This document shows positions 10,760-21,171 of a stretch of 40,000 nucleotides of DNA, piece after piece. Numbering within the stretch: the first letter of the stretch is position 1; each line of letters begins with the position of its first letter. The notes under the pieces are model-generated. The model did not search any database. It had not been told where the DNA came from and worked only from the letters and a program-made list of their open reading frames with translations. The DNA comes from Chrysomallon squamiferum (taxonomy: Eukaryota > Mollusca > Gastropoda > Neomphalida > Peltospiridae), in NCBI GenBank assembly GCA_012295275.1, contig CM022678.1:9406030-9446029 (forward strand), written 5' to 3'. Made by a program: the position numbers and the translations under genes.

Positions 10760-11037
10760 TCTACCTCTCCACCACTCTGTATCTCTCTTTGTATCTATAT
10801 ATCAACCTGTTGAGTAACTATCTACACAAAAACCTACCTATCTACCTATCTACACACATACCTACCTGTCTACCTATCTACACACATACCTACCTGTCTA
10901 CCTATCTACACACATATCTACCTGTCTACCTATCTACCACTCTACATCTCTCTTTGTATCTATATATCAACCTGTTGAGTACCTATCTACACACAAACCT
11001 ACCTGTCTACCTATCTACACACACACCTACCTGTCTC
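10760..11037. repeat. CTAC-rich minisatellite with an internal duplication
   Basis: Units of about 28 bp (CCTACCTGTCTACCTATCTA plus CACACATA). The flanking stretch CTCTTTGTATCTATATATCA to the next CTATCTACACA occurs twice (about 10785 and 10950), so the array was enlarged by a duplication including unique flank. Confidence 0.9.
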
Positions 11038-11264
11038 AATATTATCTGTTCTCGTTCAATAGTAAATGCAGATTAAAAAAAAAATTGTTTTTTTTAGCAG
11101 ACGCAAACCACATGCGAGTCACAAACAAAAGTCTCGATTTTGACTTTAGTTTCACGTCATCCAAAAGAAAAAAGACTACCATGAATAAAAACAACAACAA
11201 CAGCAACAACAACATCAACAACAACAAAACTACTGAGAGGTAATGAGGAAGGGATCACAGCTAC

Positions 11265-11393
11265 CTGTACTGCAGAATTAGAAACACCAAGACAACATTT
11301 TCCTAAACCACTCACATTTCCATTTCTAATGACCTCTTTGAGAAGATCACCAGGATTTCAGAGGCAGTCCAGAGAATCAAGAATTTCAGCTGC
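11265..11393 (-). pseudogene. Exon-like segment, unidentified
   Basis: Minus-strand 129-bp segment between an acceptor (GGTCAG) and a donor (CAG|GTAGCT). One frame reads AAEILDSLDCL, then TGA, then NPGDLLKEVIRNGNVSGLGK to the donor. The stop could be CGA (Arg) by one CpG transition. I do not recognise the family; the helical leucine pattern resembles many folds. Probably the last visible exon of a decayed minus-strand gene. Confidence 0.35.
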
Positions 11394-12425
11394 CTGACCT
11401 TTGTGTTACTGCAGCTGAAAAACAGAATTAACATATTAAGAGTAATAAAAAAAATAAAATTCAATAATAACATGAAAATATTTTTAAAACAGTGTTTAAT
11501 TTGGAAAATGCTGTCCCAGTGGGAAAATGGATTCTCAAACAGGAAATTAATTTTATCCTAGGATTAAAGTATTTATACAATTACAAAGATTTCCAGAGTT
11601 GGTTTTTTTTTCATTTGCAATTTTGTGATGTTAACTAAAATTATGAAGTAATTAATATATCTAGAATTTACTCTTCACTTTTAGTTTGAAGTCAGAGTAT
11701 TAATCATCACATACACATAAACACATGCAAAATGCATTTACTAATATATATATATACATACAGCATTAAATTGAAATACAAAACTGGAAATAAAGATCTA
11801 GTTCATGTACTTTCTGATTTATAAACATGGCAGAAACTAATCAATCAGTACAGAAGTATAAACAGCACTGAATGTACAAGTTCAAGACAAAGGAGCTGCT
11901 GAATAAAAATCAGTTTTCATATAGTTTTACACAGACACACTGGACAAATGTCTGAAGATGTTGCGAGATACAGCAAAAACTCTGAGTATTTCAAAGTCCA
12001 CACTACAACACTGTGTGACAAAGATGAAACATCTCGACGTGACCTCCAAGCCAAAGAACAAGAATAGTCTGGTTTTTGACGCAGTTACCTAAGTGTGGAC
12101 AGTGTCAGAAATGTCACACACAACAATGAAATGTACACAGTGATATAACCCTTTTAGCTATTCTGGTGGAAATCACTACAAAAACTCTGACCATTGCTGA
12201 TCCCTGGCAAAAACCGCAAAGGATCACATGAAATAGATGAAATAAATAAATAAATAAATAAATACCATACAGCTTCATTAAGACATCTTCATTATGAAAG
12301 TTTTTATATAACTTATTTATCCAGTTAAAATAAATTTCAGTTCATGTTATGTGTTAAATTTTCTTATTTCCTGTAAAATGTAATTTTCTAACAAGAATAA
12401 ATAGTATTACCCAAAAAGAACTTAC

Positions 12426-12604
12426 CTTTTTTTCCCACTATTGATGTTTCATGCTTTCTTCTCAACACATCTAGGAACTGTAGGAACTGCTGACAAAAAT
12501 ATTCTGGAATCTGTTTCTATGGTTTCTATTAGTATTACTGACAACATTCTCAACATGAGATAAACTGTCAGACTCTTTCAAACTGAGAATCACACAGGCA
12601 GGGT
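12426..12604 (-). pseudogene. Exon-like segment, unidentified
   Basis: Minus-strand segment with a good acceptor (CTTTTACTTGCAG) and a good donor (AAG|GTAAGT). The first half reads DPACVILSLKESDSLSHVEN and on to NRFQ; a shift in frame then gives FCQQFLQFLDVLRRKHETS. Both halves look coding but are not in one frame, which suggests an indel. Family not recognised. Confidence 0.4.
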
Positions 12605-12694
12605 CTGCAAGTAAAAGAGTTTCTAAATAAAAATAATAATATTACTGATATGGAATTAATTGCATAAATTGCATTTATTATATATTAAGTAAAG

Positions 12695-12885
12695 TGACAG
12701 CTTTGTACTGATGAAATAATAGTTGACATAACCTGTTTAACACGATTAGCAAGAACTTAGATATAATTTTATAATCTACATTTAGAGGACTAATAGGTCT
12801 GAAATTTTTAAGGTCTGCTTTATCTCTGTTTTTCTTGTAAAAAAAGACTAATTACCCCTTTTTTCATATCCATGACATTTCCTCT
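12695..12885 (-). mobile_element. LINE relic: N-terminal reverse transcriptase shard
   Basis: Minus-strand translation in two frames gives KKGVISLFYKKNRDKADLKN and FRPISPLNVDYKIISK, then after a one-base shift LANRVKQVMSTIISSVQSC. This is the classic start of a L1/Tx1-like reverse transcriptase (GVI.LIYKK...LKNYRPI.LLNVDYKI..K.LANR). The segment stops at the point where the relic at 7062 resumes (CVKGRDV). Frameshifted and inactive. Confidence 0.82.
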
Positions 12886-13466
12886 TTTTTAATTGACACA
12901 ACAAAACAGACTCAAACTAGTCTATTTACAAATTAGGGGTGTGACAGGTTGTTATGGGTGACAGTGGAAATGGTTCAAATTAAAAACCAGTGCAGCAACT
13001 TGGACAAAGTCTCTGTGACTCATACCCAAGTGTTTTGATAAAACCAGATTAAAAATATGAGTGTTTAAAAGTTTGAAAAGTTATAAATATTTCTCGTATA
13101 GATGTGTGCAAAGCCTTAAGTCCACAACCATAAAAGACCAAGCTGTCTGTCATGGACTTTTGTTTACCTGGAATCAATGGCTAAAAAAGGACTCAGTATT
13201 GTATGTTCTCTATATACCTGTATGTATGCATATGCACACACACATACACACTCAGACACATATATTAATATACATAAATGCTGTTACCCAGCCTGCTATC
13301 CTCCGACCTACAAAAATATTTATCGAAGGACCCTGTCTAATAATAAAGCTTTTTTCCTGATTTTATCTTTTCATTCTTCATTATTTTCCCCAAGCTACTT
13401 AATTAATGCATAAACACATTAAATTCCTTACAAATGTTACAGAGAAATAAAACGTTTGCTACATAC

Positions 13467-13534
13467 CAGAGGAAAGTGGTTTCAGCTGTTTTTCAGATAA
13501 TCCTCACAGGTTCTTGATAAAACAAAATTGGCAT
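13467..13534 (-). pseudogene. Small exon-like segment, unidentified
   Basis: 68 bp on the minus strand between a strong acceptor (TTTTTTTCACAG) and a donor (CTCTG|GTATGT). One frame reads ANFVLSRTCEDYLKNS followed by TGA. All three frames contain a stop, so it is a decayed exon or an untranslated exon. Confidence 0.35.
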
Positions 13535-13688
13535 CTGTGAAAAAAAAAGAAAACTCAGAAAAAGAAAATTTTATCTTTGAAGCTAAATTTTATATCAAAC
13601 AACATTTATAATTAAAATAAACCATATATCTGTGATACTTAAGGATTGTCATTCATATAAACTAAATAAAAAAACAAAAACAACTAAC

Positions 13689-13787
13689 CTCTGAATCCAG
13701 TGAAAATGCAGGTGACATCACATCACCAATAGCAGATCAAAATGCTGAAGAAGGATTTCAACTTTCAGTAACAAGCAGTCACAGTTT
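13689..13787 (-). pseudogene. Small exon-like segment, unidentified
   Basis: 99 bp on the minus strand between an acceptor (AGTGTTTCAG) and a donor (GAG|GTTAGT). The longest frame reads NCDCLLLKVEILLQHFDLLL then VM and TGA. Hydrophobic heptad-like pattern; not recognised. Confidence 0.33.
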
Positions 13788-14481
13788 CTGAAACACTGAA
13801 CATAGAAAAAACTGAGTTGTATAAGCATATAACAAATTACATGCTTAAACATACAATAAATGGTTATAGTTAAAAACTTTTATCTAATTATATATTTCTC
13901 TACATTAAATATTTAAATAAAACTTTTAAAAAAAAAAAAAAAAAAAAAATCCTGATTAAAAGACGATTATTTCTCTATTATTTGAAATTTTAGAGATCAT
14001 GCATTACTTTAGTTTTCATATTACAGAAGCACAGACAATGAAATTCTAATCCTGTGTAAATGAATAAATACACATATTATTTAATATAATCAATACATTT
14101 TCTTTGTGGAAATTTCTTACACAACCCCAGTTGGAAATCAAGTTCAGATTATTTGCATATAATGGATGCATCATGAATAATCATAACTATAACGCAAAAT
14201 AAATCAGTTTTTTGAAAACTATTTTAATTATCAAGTTATGAACTAAGCCAAGTAAAAATATCTGAAACATTTCAACATTCTGAATATAACAATATCTGTG
14301 TCTTAATCTTATATGTGGCTCTTACTACAGAAATGGGTTTATGGTTTTTCTGACAAGCCTAGATCCAGTTTCTTCAGTACACTCCTGTACCTGGTCATGC
14401 AGCTTGAGGACTTTGTAAGCTACTTAAACACTGCAAACTCTGATCAGACTGTGTGAATGTACACTCTGATCTGCATCTACA

Positions 14482-14754
14482 ATGGTAAGCCCTGTTTCTG
14501 CAGTCAGAACCACATATAACAATAACAACCCATTCTTCCAGTTAAAGGACACAACTGATTCATACGTTTGTCAATGCACAGCCAACTTTACAATCTCATC
14601 AACCAGTGACACTGAGTCTTCTGATTCCTCACTGATCAAAACGTCAAGTGGAAAGCTTTCCCTGCAGCACAGTGTATTCATTCTTCCTAAGACCAATCAC
14701 TTGTTCAAGATGAATCTAACATGGTCAGTTTGTCTCGACATCCACAGACAGTGA
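14482..14754 (+). other. Open frame of 90 codons, doubtful
   Basis: Plus-strand ATG frame, Ser/Thr-rich (TISSTSDTESSDSSLIKTSS). No domain recognised. The opposite strand also has coding-like stretches next to the transposase shard, so this may be a shadow of decayed minus-strand coding sequence. Confidence 0.2.
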
Positions 14755-14807
14755 TGTGAAACACCATCAGTAAACATGGGATTTGTTCATTTACACACAC
14801 AGCAATG

Positions 14808-15056
14808 TCAAACTGAGTCTGCTAATACAAAGACTCCTGGAAGAAGTTTATTCAATAAAATACTATCAAAAATAAGTTTTGTTGTTGTGTTTGTATGATG
14901 TCCAAGTCTGTGGTCATTAAGATTTTTAAGACACTGTATAAACAGTTTAGAACAATCTATTACCACTACTGTCTTCAGATCAAAGTGTTTTCTGAATTCT
15001 AAAGGCACTGTTTTTTTAGGATTAATGTAAACATCAAGGTTAATGTAAAATGGCAT
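14808..15056 (-). mobile_element. DDE transposase fragment (DDE_Tnp_4/Harbinger-like)
   Basis: Minus-strand frame of 82 codons: PLEFRKHFDLKTVVVIDCSK with LFIQ, then NTTTKLIFDSI, then LNKLLPGVFVLAD. In this superfamily the VIDCxxxFI segment carries the first catalytic Asp and LLPGDLVLADRGF the second. Here the second motif reads LADSV, losing the Arg-Gly-Phe, and the stretch between TKLIFDSI and LNKLLPG is much shorter than in intact proteins, so about 25-30 residues appear deleted. The third acidic residue region is missing. No terminal inverted repeats were found around it. Confidence 0.65.
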
Positions 15057-15145
15057 ATGTCCTTTACCCCCAACTTCACCTTGACCTACATAATTTTCAG
15101 TTATCCTTGTGTTAGTGCAGTATCAGACACTGAAATCACACTTAC

Positions 15146-15476
15146 TTGTTCATCTGGTGTTGAGTCTCAGAGAAACAGTGGCTTCCAGTTATGACCCCTT
15201 GACTGGAAATACATCAGCTGTGATGGGTGATGTTTGAGGAGGTTTCCTAGGCTTTGTTGGAGATGTTGTCCTCTTTCAGGGAGTCTTGTTTCTTTCCTCT
15301 GCTTCTGAATGATTTAAGTGTTTTTCTTTGGCTGGTTTTAGCTCAGCTGACATTAAAGGTTCAAGTTTTTCTCCATGATCACTGACATTCGACTGTTGAG
15401 GTTGGTCACCTGGTGTAACACTCTTCAACTTCATGCTGTCAGAATCTTTGTAGTTCAACATGGTCGGCTGCAGTGT
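15146..15476 (-). pseudogene. Long exon-like segment, hydrophilic protein, unidentified
   Basis: Minus strand, acceptor CCCCACAG at 15477-15484 and consensus donor GTAAGT at 15145-15140. One frame runs the whole 331 bp, with TGA, TAA and TGA interruptions near the 3' half: TLQPTMLNYKDSDSMK, then SVTPGDQPQQSNVSD, AEERNKTP stop, KRTTSPTKPRKPPQTSP, later LEATVSLRLNTR stop. Composition (Ser, Pro, Lys, Glu, Asp) suits a disordered linker. It may belong to the same decayed gene as the CAMSAP-like exons upstream in minus sense, but no motif proves this. Confidence 0.4.
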
Positions 15477-15599
15477 CTGTGGGGCTCAAGGTCACCAAAA
15501 CTGAGCTGATCATCGTCAAAACTTTGACACAACATTAACCAAGAAAGTGGACAACTCACTGGTCTGATTCTGATTGGTGGGTGCCTCATCTGAGCAGAT

Positions 15600-16135
15600 A
15601 AATAAATAAATAAACAAATCAGTCAATTGATCAATCAATCAATCAATCAAATACCGAATCTAATATTAAATAAGTAAACAAACAAAATATTAAATAAAGC
15701 ATTAATCAGTTTTCTTTCTTTTTCCCCCAATTCAACAAAGAAATCTATTATTTTATAATTACTACAACAAAAACAAAAACAACTAGTACTACTACTATAA
15801 CTACTGCTCCTGTTGCCACAGCTACTTTTCATTTTACTTTTATCATAACAATTTCTCATTTAACTGTCATATACTCACACTCCCTCCATTACTACTACTG
15901 TTGCAAAAACAAAATTACTATTAGTAGTTCTACTTCTACTACAACTAGTACTATGACTACAGCTAATATTTTTCTGACCATTAGTCACACAAGATACGTT
16001 AGATGACAAAGCATCATTGGCTAAAATATCACCTATTACTACAAACAAGAACTATTATTATTAAGTACTAATGCTATAAGAACTACACTACTACAACAAT
16101 GGGTTATACTACTATTACTGCTGATACTATAACAA
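15600..16135. repeat. AAAT/ATCA runs and degenerate ACT trinucleotides
   Basis: (AAAT)n and (ATCA)n at 15600-15650, then dispersed ACTACTACT/ACAACA to 16135. No coding sequence supported. Confidence 0.75.
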
Positions 16136-16142
16136 CAACAAC

Positions 16143-16248
16143 CTCTGCAGATGCTCCTGTTTCTGCCAGGTTAGTTCACATTCTTTGATGAGATTTCTCT
16201 CCTGTGGCAACCTCACAGAATTAGCTCTTCTTGTGTACAAAGCAGTTT
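16143..16248 (-). CDS. Intact exon-like segment, unidentified
   Basis: 106 bp, minus strand, strong acceptor (CCGTTTTTCAG). Fully open in one frame: TALYTRRANSVRLPQERN, then LIKECELTWQKQEHLQR, a charged helix-like sequence. The 3' border (AGAG|GTTGTT) is a weak donor running into a GTT repeat. Its entry phase fits the exit phase of the CAMSAP-like exon ending at 22387, so it could be the next exon of that gene across a 6-kb intron filled with transposons. The family is not recognised from the sequence alone. Confidence 0.42.
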
Positions 16249-16599
16249 CTGAAAAACGGTAGCCTTTTATTTATTTATTTATTTATTTGCAGATATATAA
16301 AATATTTCTCTTTCTGACAGATGCATATATTAATAATGAATATTTTATTCTGATATATTTTTTTTCAAATTACTACATTATAAATAATAAAATATACTTG
16401 ACTTTTAGAATCATCAAATTATAGTTAAAACTATGGCAAAATTAATTTTTAAACTTTCTGATCAAAACAGAATAAAGTAAAACTGTATTTTTGTGAGTTT
16501 AAAACAAAACAAGAAATTATTTTGATTACCTCTAGTACAAATATAAGCTAAAAAGAAATAAAACAATGCTAATGGAAACATAGAAATATGGTAGAATAC

Positions 16600-17392
16600 T
16601 AATTTATCAGGCTATTGTATACTACAATTATGTTACTTATTATTATAGACTCTCCTAGCTAACTTATCAAGCTATTTGTATACTACAATTATTTTACTTA
16701 TTATTATAGATTCTCCTTGCTAAGTTATCAAGCTATTTGTATACTACAATTACTTTACTTATTATTATAGACTCTCCTTGCTAAGTTATCAAGCTATTTG
16801 TATACTACAATTACTTTTACTTATTATTATAGACTCTCCTTGCTAAATTATCAAGCTATTTGTATACTACAATTACTTTACTTATTATTATAGACTCTCC
16901 TTGCTAAATTATCAAGCTATTTGTATACTACAATTACTTTACTTATTATTATAGACTCTCCTTGCTAACTTATCAAGCTATTTGTATACTACAATTACTT
17001 TACTTATTATTATAGACTCTCCTTGCTAAGTTATCAAGCTATTTGTATACTACAATTACTTTACTTATTATTATAGACTCTCCTTGCTAAGTTATCAAGC
17101 TATTTGTATACTACAATTACTTTACTTATTATTATGGACTCTCCTTGCTAAATTATCAAGCTATTTGTATACTACAATTACTTTACTTATTATTATAGAC
17201 TCTCCTTTCTAAGTTATCAAGCTATTTGTATACTACAATTACTTTACTTATTATTATAGACTCAAATTGCTAACTTATCAAGCTATTTGTATACTACAAT
17301 TACTTTACATATTATTATACTCTCCTTGCTAACTTATCAAGCTATTTCTATACTACAATTACTTTACTTATTATTATAGACTCTCCTTGCTC
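16600..17392. repeat. 61-bp tandem array, about 13 copies
   Basis: Units of CTCCTTGCTAAGTTATCAAG, CTATTTGTATACTACAATTA and CTTTACTTATTATTATAGACT. Each 60-base line of sequence shifts the motif by one base, which fixes the period at 61. Units differ by only one or a few bases, so the array is young or homogenised; edge units (first and last two) are the most divergent. Not divisible by three; non-coding. Confidence 0.95.
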
Positions 17393-17616
17393 TAATTCGC
17401 TTTTCTTATTCTTATTATTAAGAATATATTGCCAATAGAGAAACTAAGAAGAATGTATAATCAATCAGGTTAGTTAATGTGTACGTTTTTCATACCAGTT
17501 TTTTGAGAAACATCTCTGTCTGTTCTGCTGTCTGTGTGTCCCATTCTGTTGTTTAGGTAACAACACTTGTCTGTTTTGTGATACATGTCTGAAAAAGTAA
17601 AAACAAATATAATTTC

Positions 17617-18240
17617 GGGTCATTCTGTGTCAAATCACCCAATGGTTTAAACCCGACCGTCTCAGATTTTTATGAAACTTGGTATACTTGTTGACTGGGA
17701 TCCCACAGCACCAAATCTGAAATATTAGCCCAATCAGACCAGTGGTGTGGGAGATACGGCCCACGGAATTTTGAGATTTTTGCCAAAAATGGGTGTGACC
17801 ATCAACCTTAGAACCCTCATATCTCAGGAACTACTGGGCCAATCTTCATAAAATTGGTATTGTTAGAAAGGCAAAATGACAAGGATACCAAATCTGCCAT
17901 TTTTGTTTAGTTTGGAAAATACTGGAGTACCTTGACCTTTTGACCTTTGCTATGACCTTGAAATTGACTGTGTGGATCACGTGATCTTGAGATGACCTTT
18001 ATTGAAATTTAATCTCCCACATGTTAACTAAAACATATAAAAGTTTCCTGGGTGTAATATTTTTTGTTTAGCCACAATATAGATTTGAAAAATGTACATA
18101 CATGAAAATAACACGTTTTCAGCCATTAACATCTGATTAACTAAAACCTGAATGATCAATTCTGGATGCTAGGAATCACCATCTCTCTTGATCATCGAGT
18201 AAGACATTGTAGGCCTACATGTATGCATAAAGTTCACATA
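17617..18240. repeat. Left terminal inverted repeat
   Basis: Partner of 19837-20469 in inverted orientation. Shared internal landmarks include AAACCCGACCGTCTCAGATT, GATCACGTGATC (palindromic) and GTAGGCCTACATGTATGCAT. The right arm carries an extra T-run near its outer end, a small indel between the arms. Confidence 0.93.
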
Positions 18241-18310
18241 TAAAAGTTTCCTGGGTATAATATTTTTTGTTTAGCCATAATGGAGATTTTAAAAAATGCA
18301 TACATGCATG
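18029..18310. repeat. Direct duplication of about 72 bp at the inner edge of the left arm
   Basis: ATATAAAAGTTTCCTGGGTG to AATGTACATACATG (about 18031-18102) recurs at about 18238-18308 as ATATAAAAGTTTCCTGGGTA, with scattered substitutions. The second copy lies inside the unique centre and has no partner there on the right. Confidence 0.8.
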
Positions 18311-19154
18311 GATGATTGATACAATGCATTACAGTGTACATTTTCTCTCAGACTAAAAACTCATCTTTGGAGTTAAAACCCACCTGACATGTCTGAAGGA
18401 ATGCCTGAAGGATATGAAAAGATGCCAAATGGCACGACATGTTCTACACAATCAGGCTCAAAGGGTTAACAGGAAGTGATGCTTCAGGCAGGTCACGAAC
18501 TCCTTTAGATTCCCTGGTGCAATCCCCATTGAGCACATGGCAATTAGAAGTTTAAGACAAAGAAGTTTCTTCATCTGCATTTCTTTGACAATCTGAAGCT
18601 TTTTAAGTTGGACACAATGTCAGATGTTGATATATAAACAATATTTTTATTTCATAAAACCTATTAAGTAATTTTATCATGTCATGTGGGCCTTGCCATT
18701 GGTTTTGAACAAGGTTTCAGTCAACAACAGTACAACCCAGTCTGAAATCAGACGTCATCAAGTGATGTACTGCATAATGTATTTGTACACCCAGTCTTCG
18801 GCACAGAGTATGAACAAGGTCTACTTCACCTTAATAAACTGTGATTTATACTCGAGAAGATTGACATAAATGCCTAAGACTTGTGGGCCTTTGGCAATAA
18901 CACATGTACTTTGCTGCCATTTTATGACCTGCTTAACTTTACTGAAAGGGTTTCAGGATTTGATTTAATATTTAGGAAAGCACTGACTTTGTTCTATTGA
19001 ACTGAAGGTGCAGGCCAATACTGAAAATCCTTATTTCTTCCAGGGCTAACTGCAGCTTTAACTCTCCTAAAAATGTGTGTTATCAACACCATCATATCAA
19101 AAAGGAGTTGTTGCGAAGTGTATGGAAAACTGAGGAAGTCGAACTCCTCACTCT

Positions 19155-19860
19155 TTGAAGTGGGATCAAAACACGGGACATCAAGAGTATCATGAACAAG
19201 AACTTTTCATCAAATTTTCAACATTGCAGAAAAACTGTTGTGATCCCCTTAATCGCCACCCTGAGCAAGCATGCACTAGATCTTTAAGAATTGTTAGCAT
19301 GGGCATTTACAAATGCTTAGTAAATCCTCCAAAGACACTAGTGCCAGGAGACAAGTTGTGCTGTGACTGTCTGATTACCCTTCAGAAATCAAAGGTCCTG
19401 CAGAGGATGGCTTTAGTATGGGTGGTATTACAATGGGAGAATTTGGTGATAACTTGCCAGACCAACCACTGGTTGTTGTTTCCCCAGAAAAGGACTTTGA
19501 TTTGAATTCTATTCTGTCGAGTTTAGGCGAAACTCCTGTCAAACTCCATTCACTAGCACATTCCAGTAAATGAATGAAAGGACAGAAAAAAACTAGCATC
19601 AGCTACAGTAACATTAAAATGACATCTTAATGTCTGAATCCTACCCAGAGCGTGTGCAAATCTTGATTTTGTCACCCTTTACCATTGAAAGGACAATGAA
19701 TTGAAGGAGGAAATAATCCAATTTTATGAAAGTGATGAGAACAGTAGAATGTGTCTGGGAATGAAGGATACAGTGAGCATCTGAAACAAACATAGTGAGA
19801 AGGTTAAGCATCAGAAACACCTAGTTCTCTCAAATTTATGTGAACTTTATGCATACATGT
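19155..19860 (+). pseudogene. Decayed transposon gene: cysteine-rich N-terminal part
   Basis: Plus-strand coding relic inside the long-TIR transposon. First frame (19155-19505): QKNCCDPLNRH, then TRSLRIVSMG, LVPGDKLCCDCLITLQK, a Cys-Cys...PG.KLC..C module. After a frameshift near 19395: GPAEDGFSMGGITMGEF, then DLNSILSSLGETPVKLHSL and a stop. Further shifts give SYPERVQILILSPF and EIIQFYESDENSRM, then CLGMKDTVSI and HLVLSNLCELYAY. I recall proteins with CCDP..H....SLR, PG.KLC..C, LN.SL..LGESP, VQIL.L.PK, FYESDE.SR.MPGKKD and LCNLKELY in that order from many invertebrate genomes; they are transposon-borne and poorly named. The coding relic ends as the right inverted repeat starts (19837), so everything after the ELY motif was lost. 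Confidence 0.72.
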
Positions 19861-20486
19861 AGGCCTACAATGTCTTACTGGACGATCAAGAAAGATGGTG
19901 ATCCCTAGCATCCAGAATTGATCATTCAGGTTTTAGTTAATCAGATGTTAATGGCTGAAAACGTGTTATTTTCATGTATGTGCATTTTTTAAATCTATAT
20001 TGTGGCTAAACAAAAAATATTACACCCAGGAAACTTTTATATGTTTTAGTTAACATGTGGGAGATTAAATTTCAATAAAGGTCATCTCAAGATCACGTGA
20101 TCCACACGGTCAATTTCAAGGTCATAGCAAAGGTCAAAAGGTCAAGGTACTCCAATATTTTCCAAACTAAACAAAAATGGCAGATTTGGAATCCTTGTCA
20201 TTTTGCCTTTCTAACAATACCAATTTTATGAAGATTGGCCCAGTAGTTCCTGAGATATAAGGGTTCTAAGGTTGGTGGTCACACCCATTTTTGGCAAAAA
20301 TCTCAAAATTCGGTGGGCCGTATCTTCCACACCACTGGTCTGATTGGGCTAATATTTCAGATTTTGTGCTGTGGGATCCCAGTCAACAAGTATACCAAGT
20401 TTTATAAAAATCTGAGACGGTCGGGTTTAAATTTCTTTTTTTTTTGGGTGATTTGACACGGAATGACCCTTTCATTTTTTTATTAT

Positions 20487-20600
20487 TTTTATTAGTAACA
20501 TTATTTGCTGTTATATGTATATAAATACCATTTACTGATACAAATGAATGTTTGTTGAAAAATCAGTATCTTTTAAACATATGTCATTATAACCTGATAA
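20487..20600. repeat. Dispersed repeat, copy 2 (partner at 5571-5690)
   Basis: Same orientation as copy 1: TTTATTAGTAACATTATTTG, ACTGATACAAATGAATGTTT, AAAATCAGTATCTTTTAA. It starts 14 bp past the transposon's right target duplication. Confidence 0.75.
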
Positions 20601-20689
20601 TTGATAAACATAAATTCTGCTAAAATGCAACAAATCTGAAATAAAGAAGAAATATTTTATTTAAGAACATACACCACGTTTATTTATTA

Positions 20690-21150
20690 CTAGTTCTTTC
20701 TATCTTAAAAGGTAAATAACGAAACAGCTAGTGAAGTGACACCTTTTTTGAACAGTAACTAAAAATATATTTCTAACATATATCTTTCCACAGAAATGCA
20801 AAAACAGAACAAAAATATTTTATTATGATATATCACACATCAGCAGCTAGATTGGGAAATAGCATTATTAGTCCTCCATGAGGACTGATCCTGGAACCTT
20901 TATCGTAAAAGGTAAGTAACAATACAGCTAATGAAAAAGAAAAGCTGTTTCTGCAATATGAAGTGACACCTTTTTTAAACAAGCCACTAAAAATCTATTT
21001 TTAGTATATGTCTTTCCACAGAACCCCCCCCCCCAGAAAAAACCAACAACATATATATGTTCTTAGGTATATCAGGCACAGATCAGGAGCTAGATTGGGA
21101 AATAGCATTATTAGTCCTCCATGCAGGACTGATCCTGGAACACAACAAAC
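20690..21150. repeat. Imperfect tandem duplication, about 200-230 bp units
   Basis: Landmarks AAAAGGTAA, GAAGTGACACCTTTTTT, TCTTTCCACAGAA, AGCTAGATTGGGAAATAGCA and TTATTAGTCCTCCATG occur in the same order twice (about 20708-20897 and 20908-21140). The second unit has an extra about 30 bp after the first landmark and a C9 run. Confidence 0.88.
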
Positions 21151-21171
21151 CTTTGCGACAAAATCTTCTCT

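Larger units (their letters stand above)
17617..20469 (+). mobile_element. DNA transposon with about 630-bp terminal inverted repeats
   Basis: A 2,853-bp element. The left end GGGTCATTCTGTGTCAAATC is matched in inverted orientation by the right end (reverse complement GGGTCATTCCGTGTCAAATC). The inversion continues for about 624 bp on the left (17617-18240) and 633 bp on the right (19837-20469) with few differences. The element is flanked by TTTC on both sides (17613-17616 and 20470-20473), a 4-bp target-site duplication. The centre holds the remains of a cysteine-rich gene. Long inverted repeats plus a 4-bp duplication recall Sola- or Academ-type elements, but I cannot assign a superfamily from the ends alone. 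It is non-autonomous because the core of the protein is missing. Confidence 0.9.

Noticed and set aside
16600-17392. CRISPR-like array
   Set aside because: Units are contiguous and whole 61-bp repeats with no unique spacers; the window is eukaryotic.
21019-21032. C9-run as a regulatory or G-quadruplex site
   Set aside because: Single homopolymer of nine C in one copy of a tandem duplication; one run cannot form an intramolecular quadruplex.
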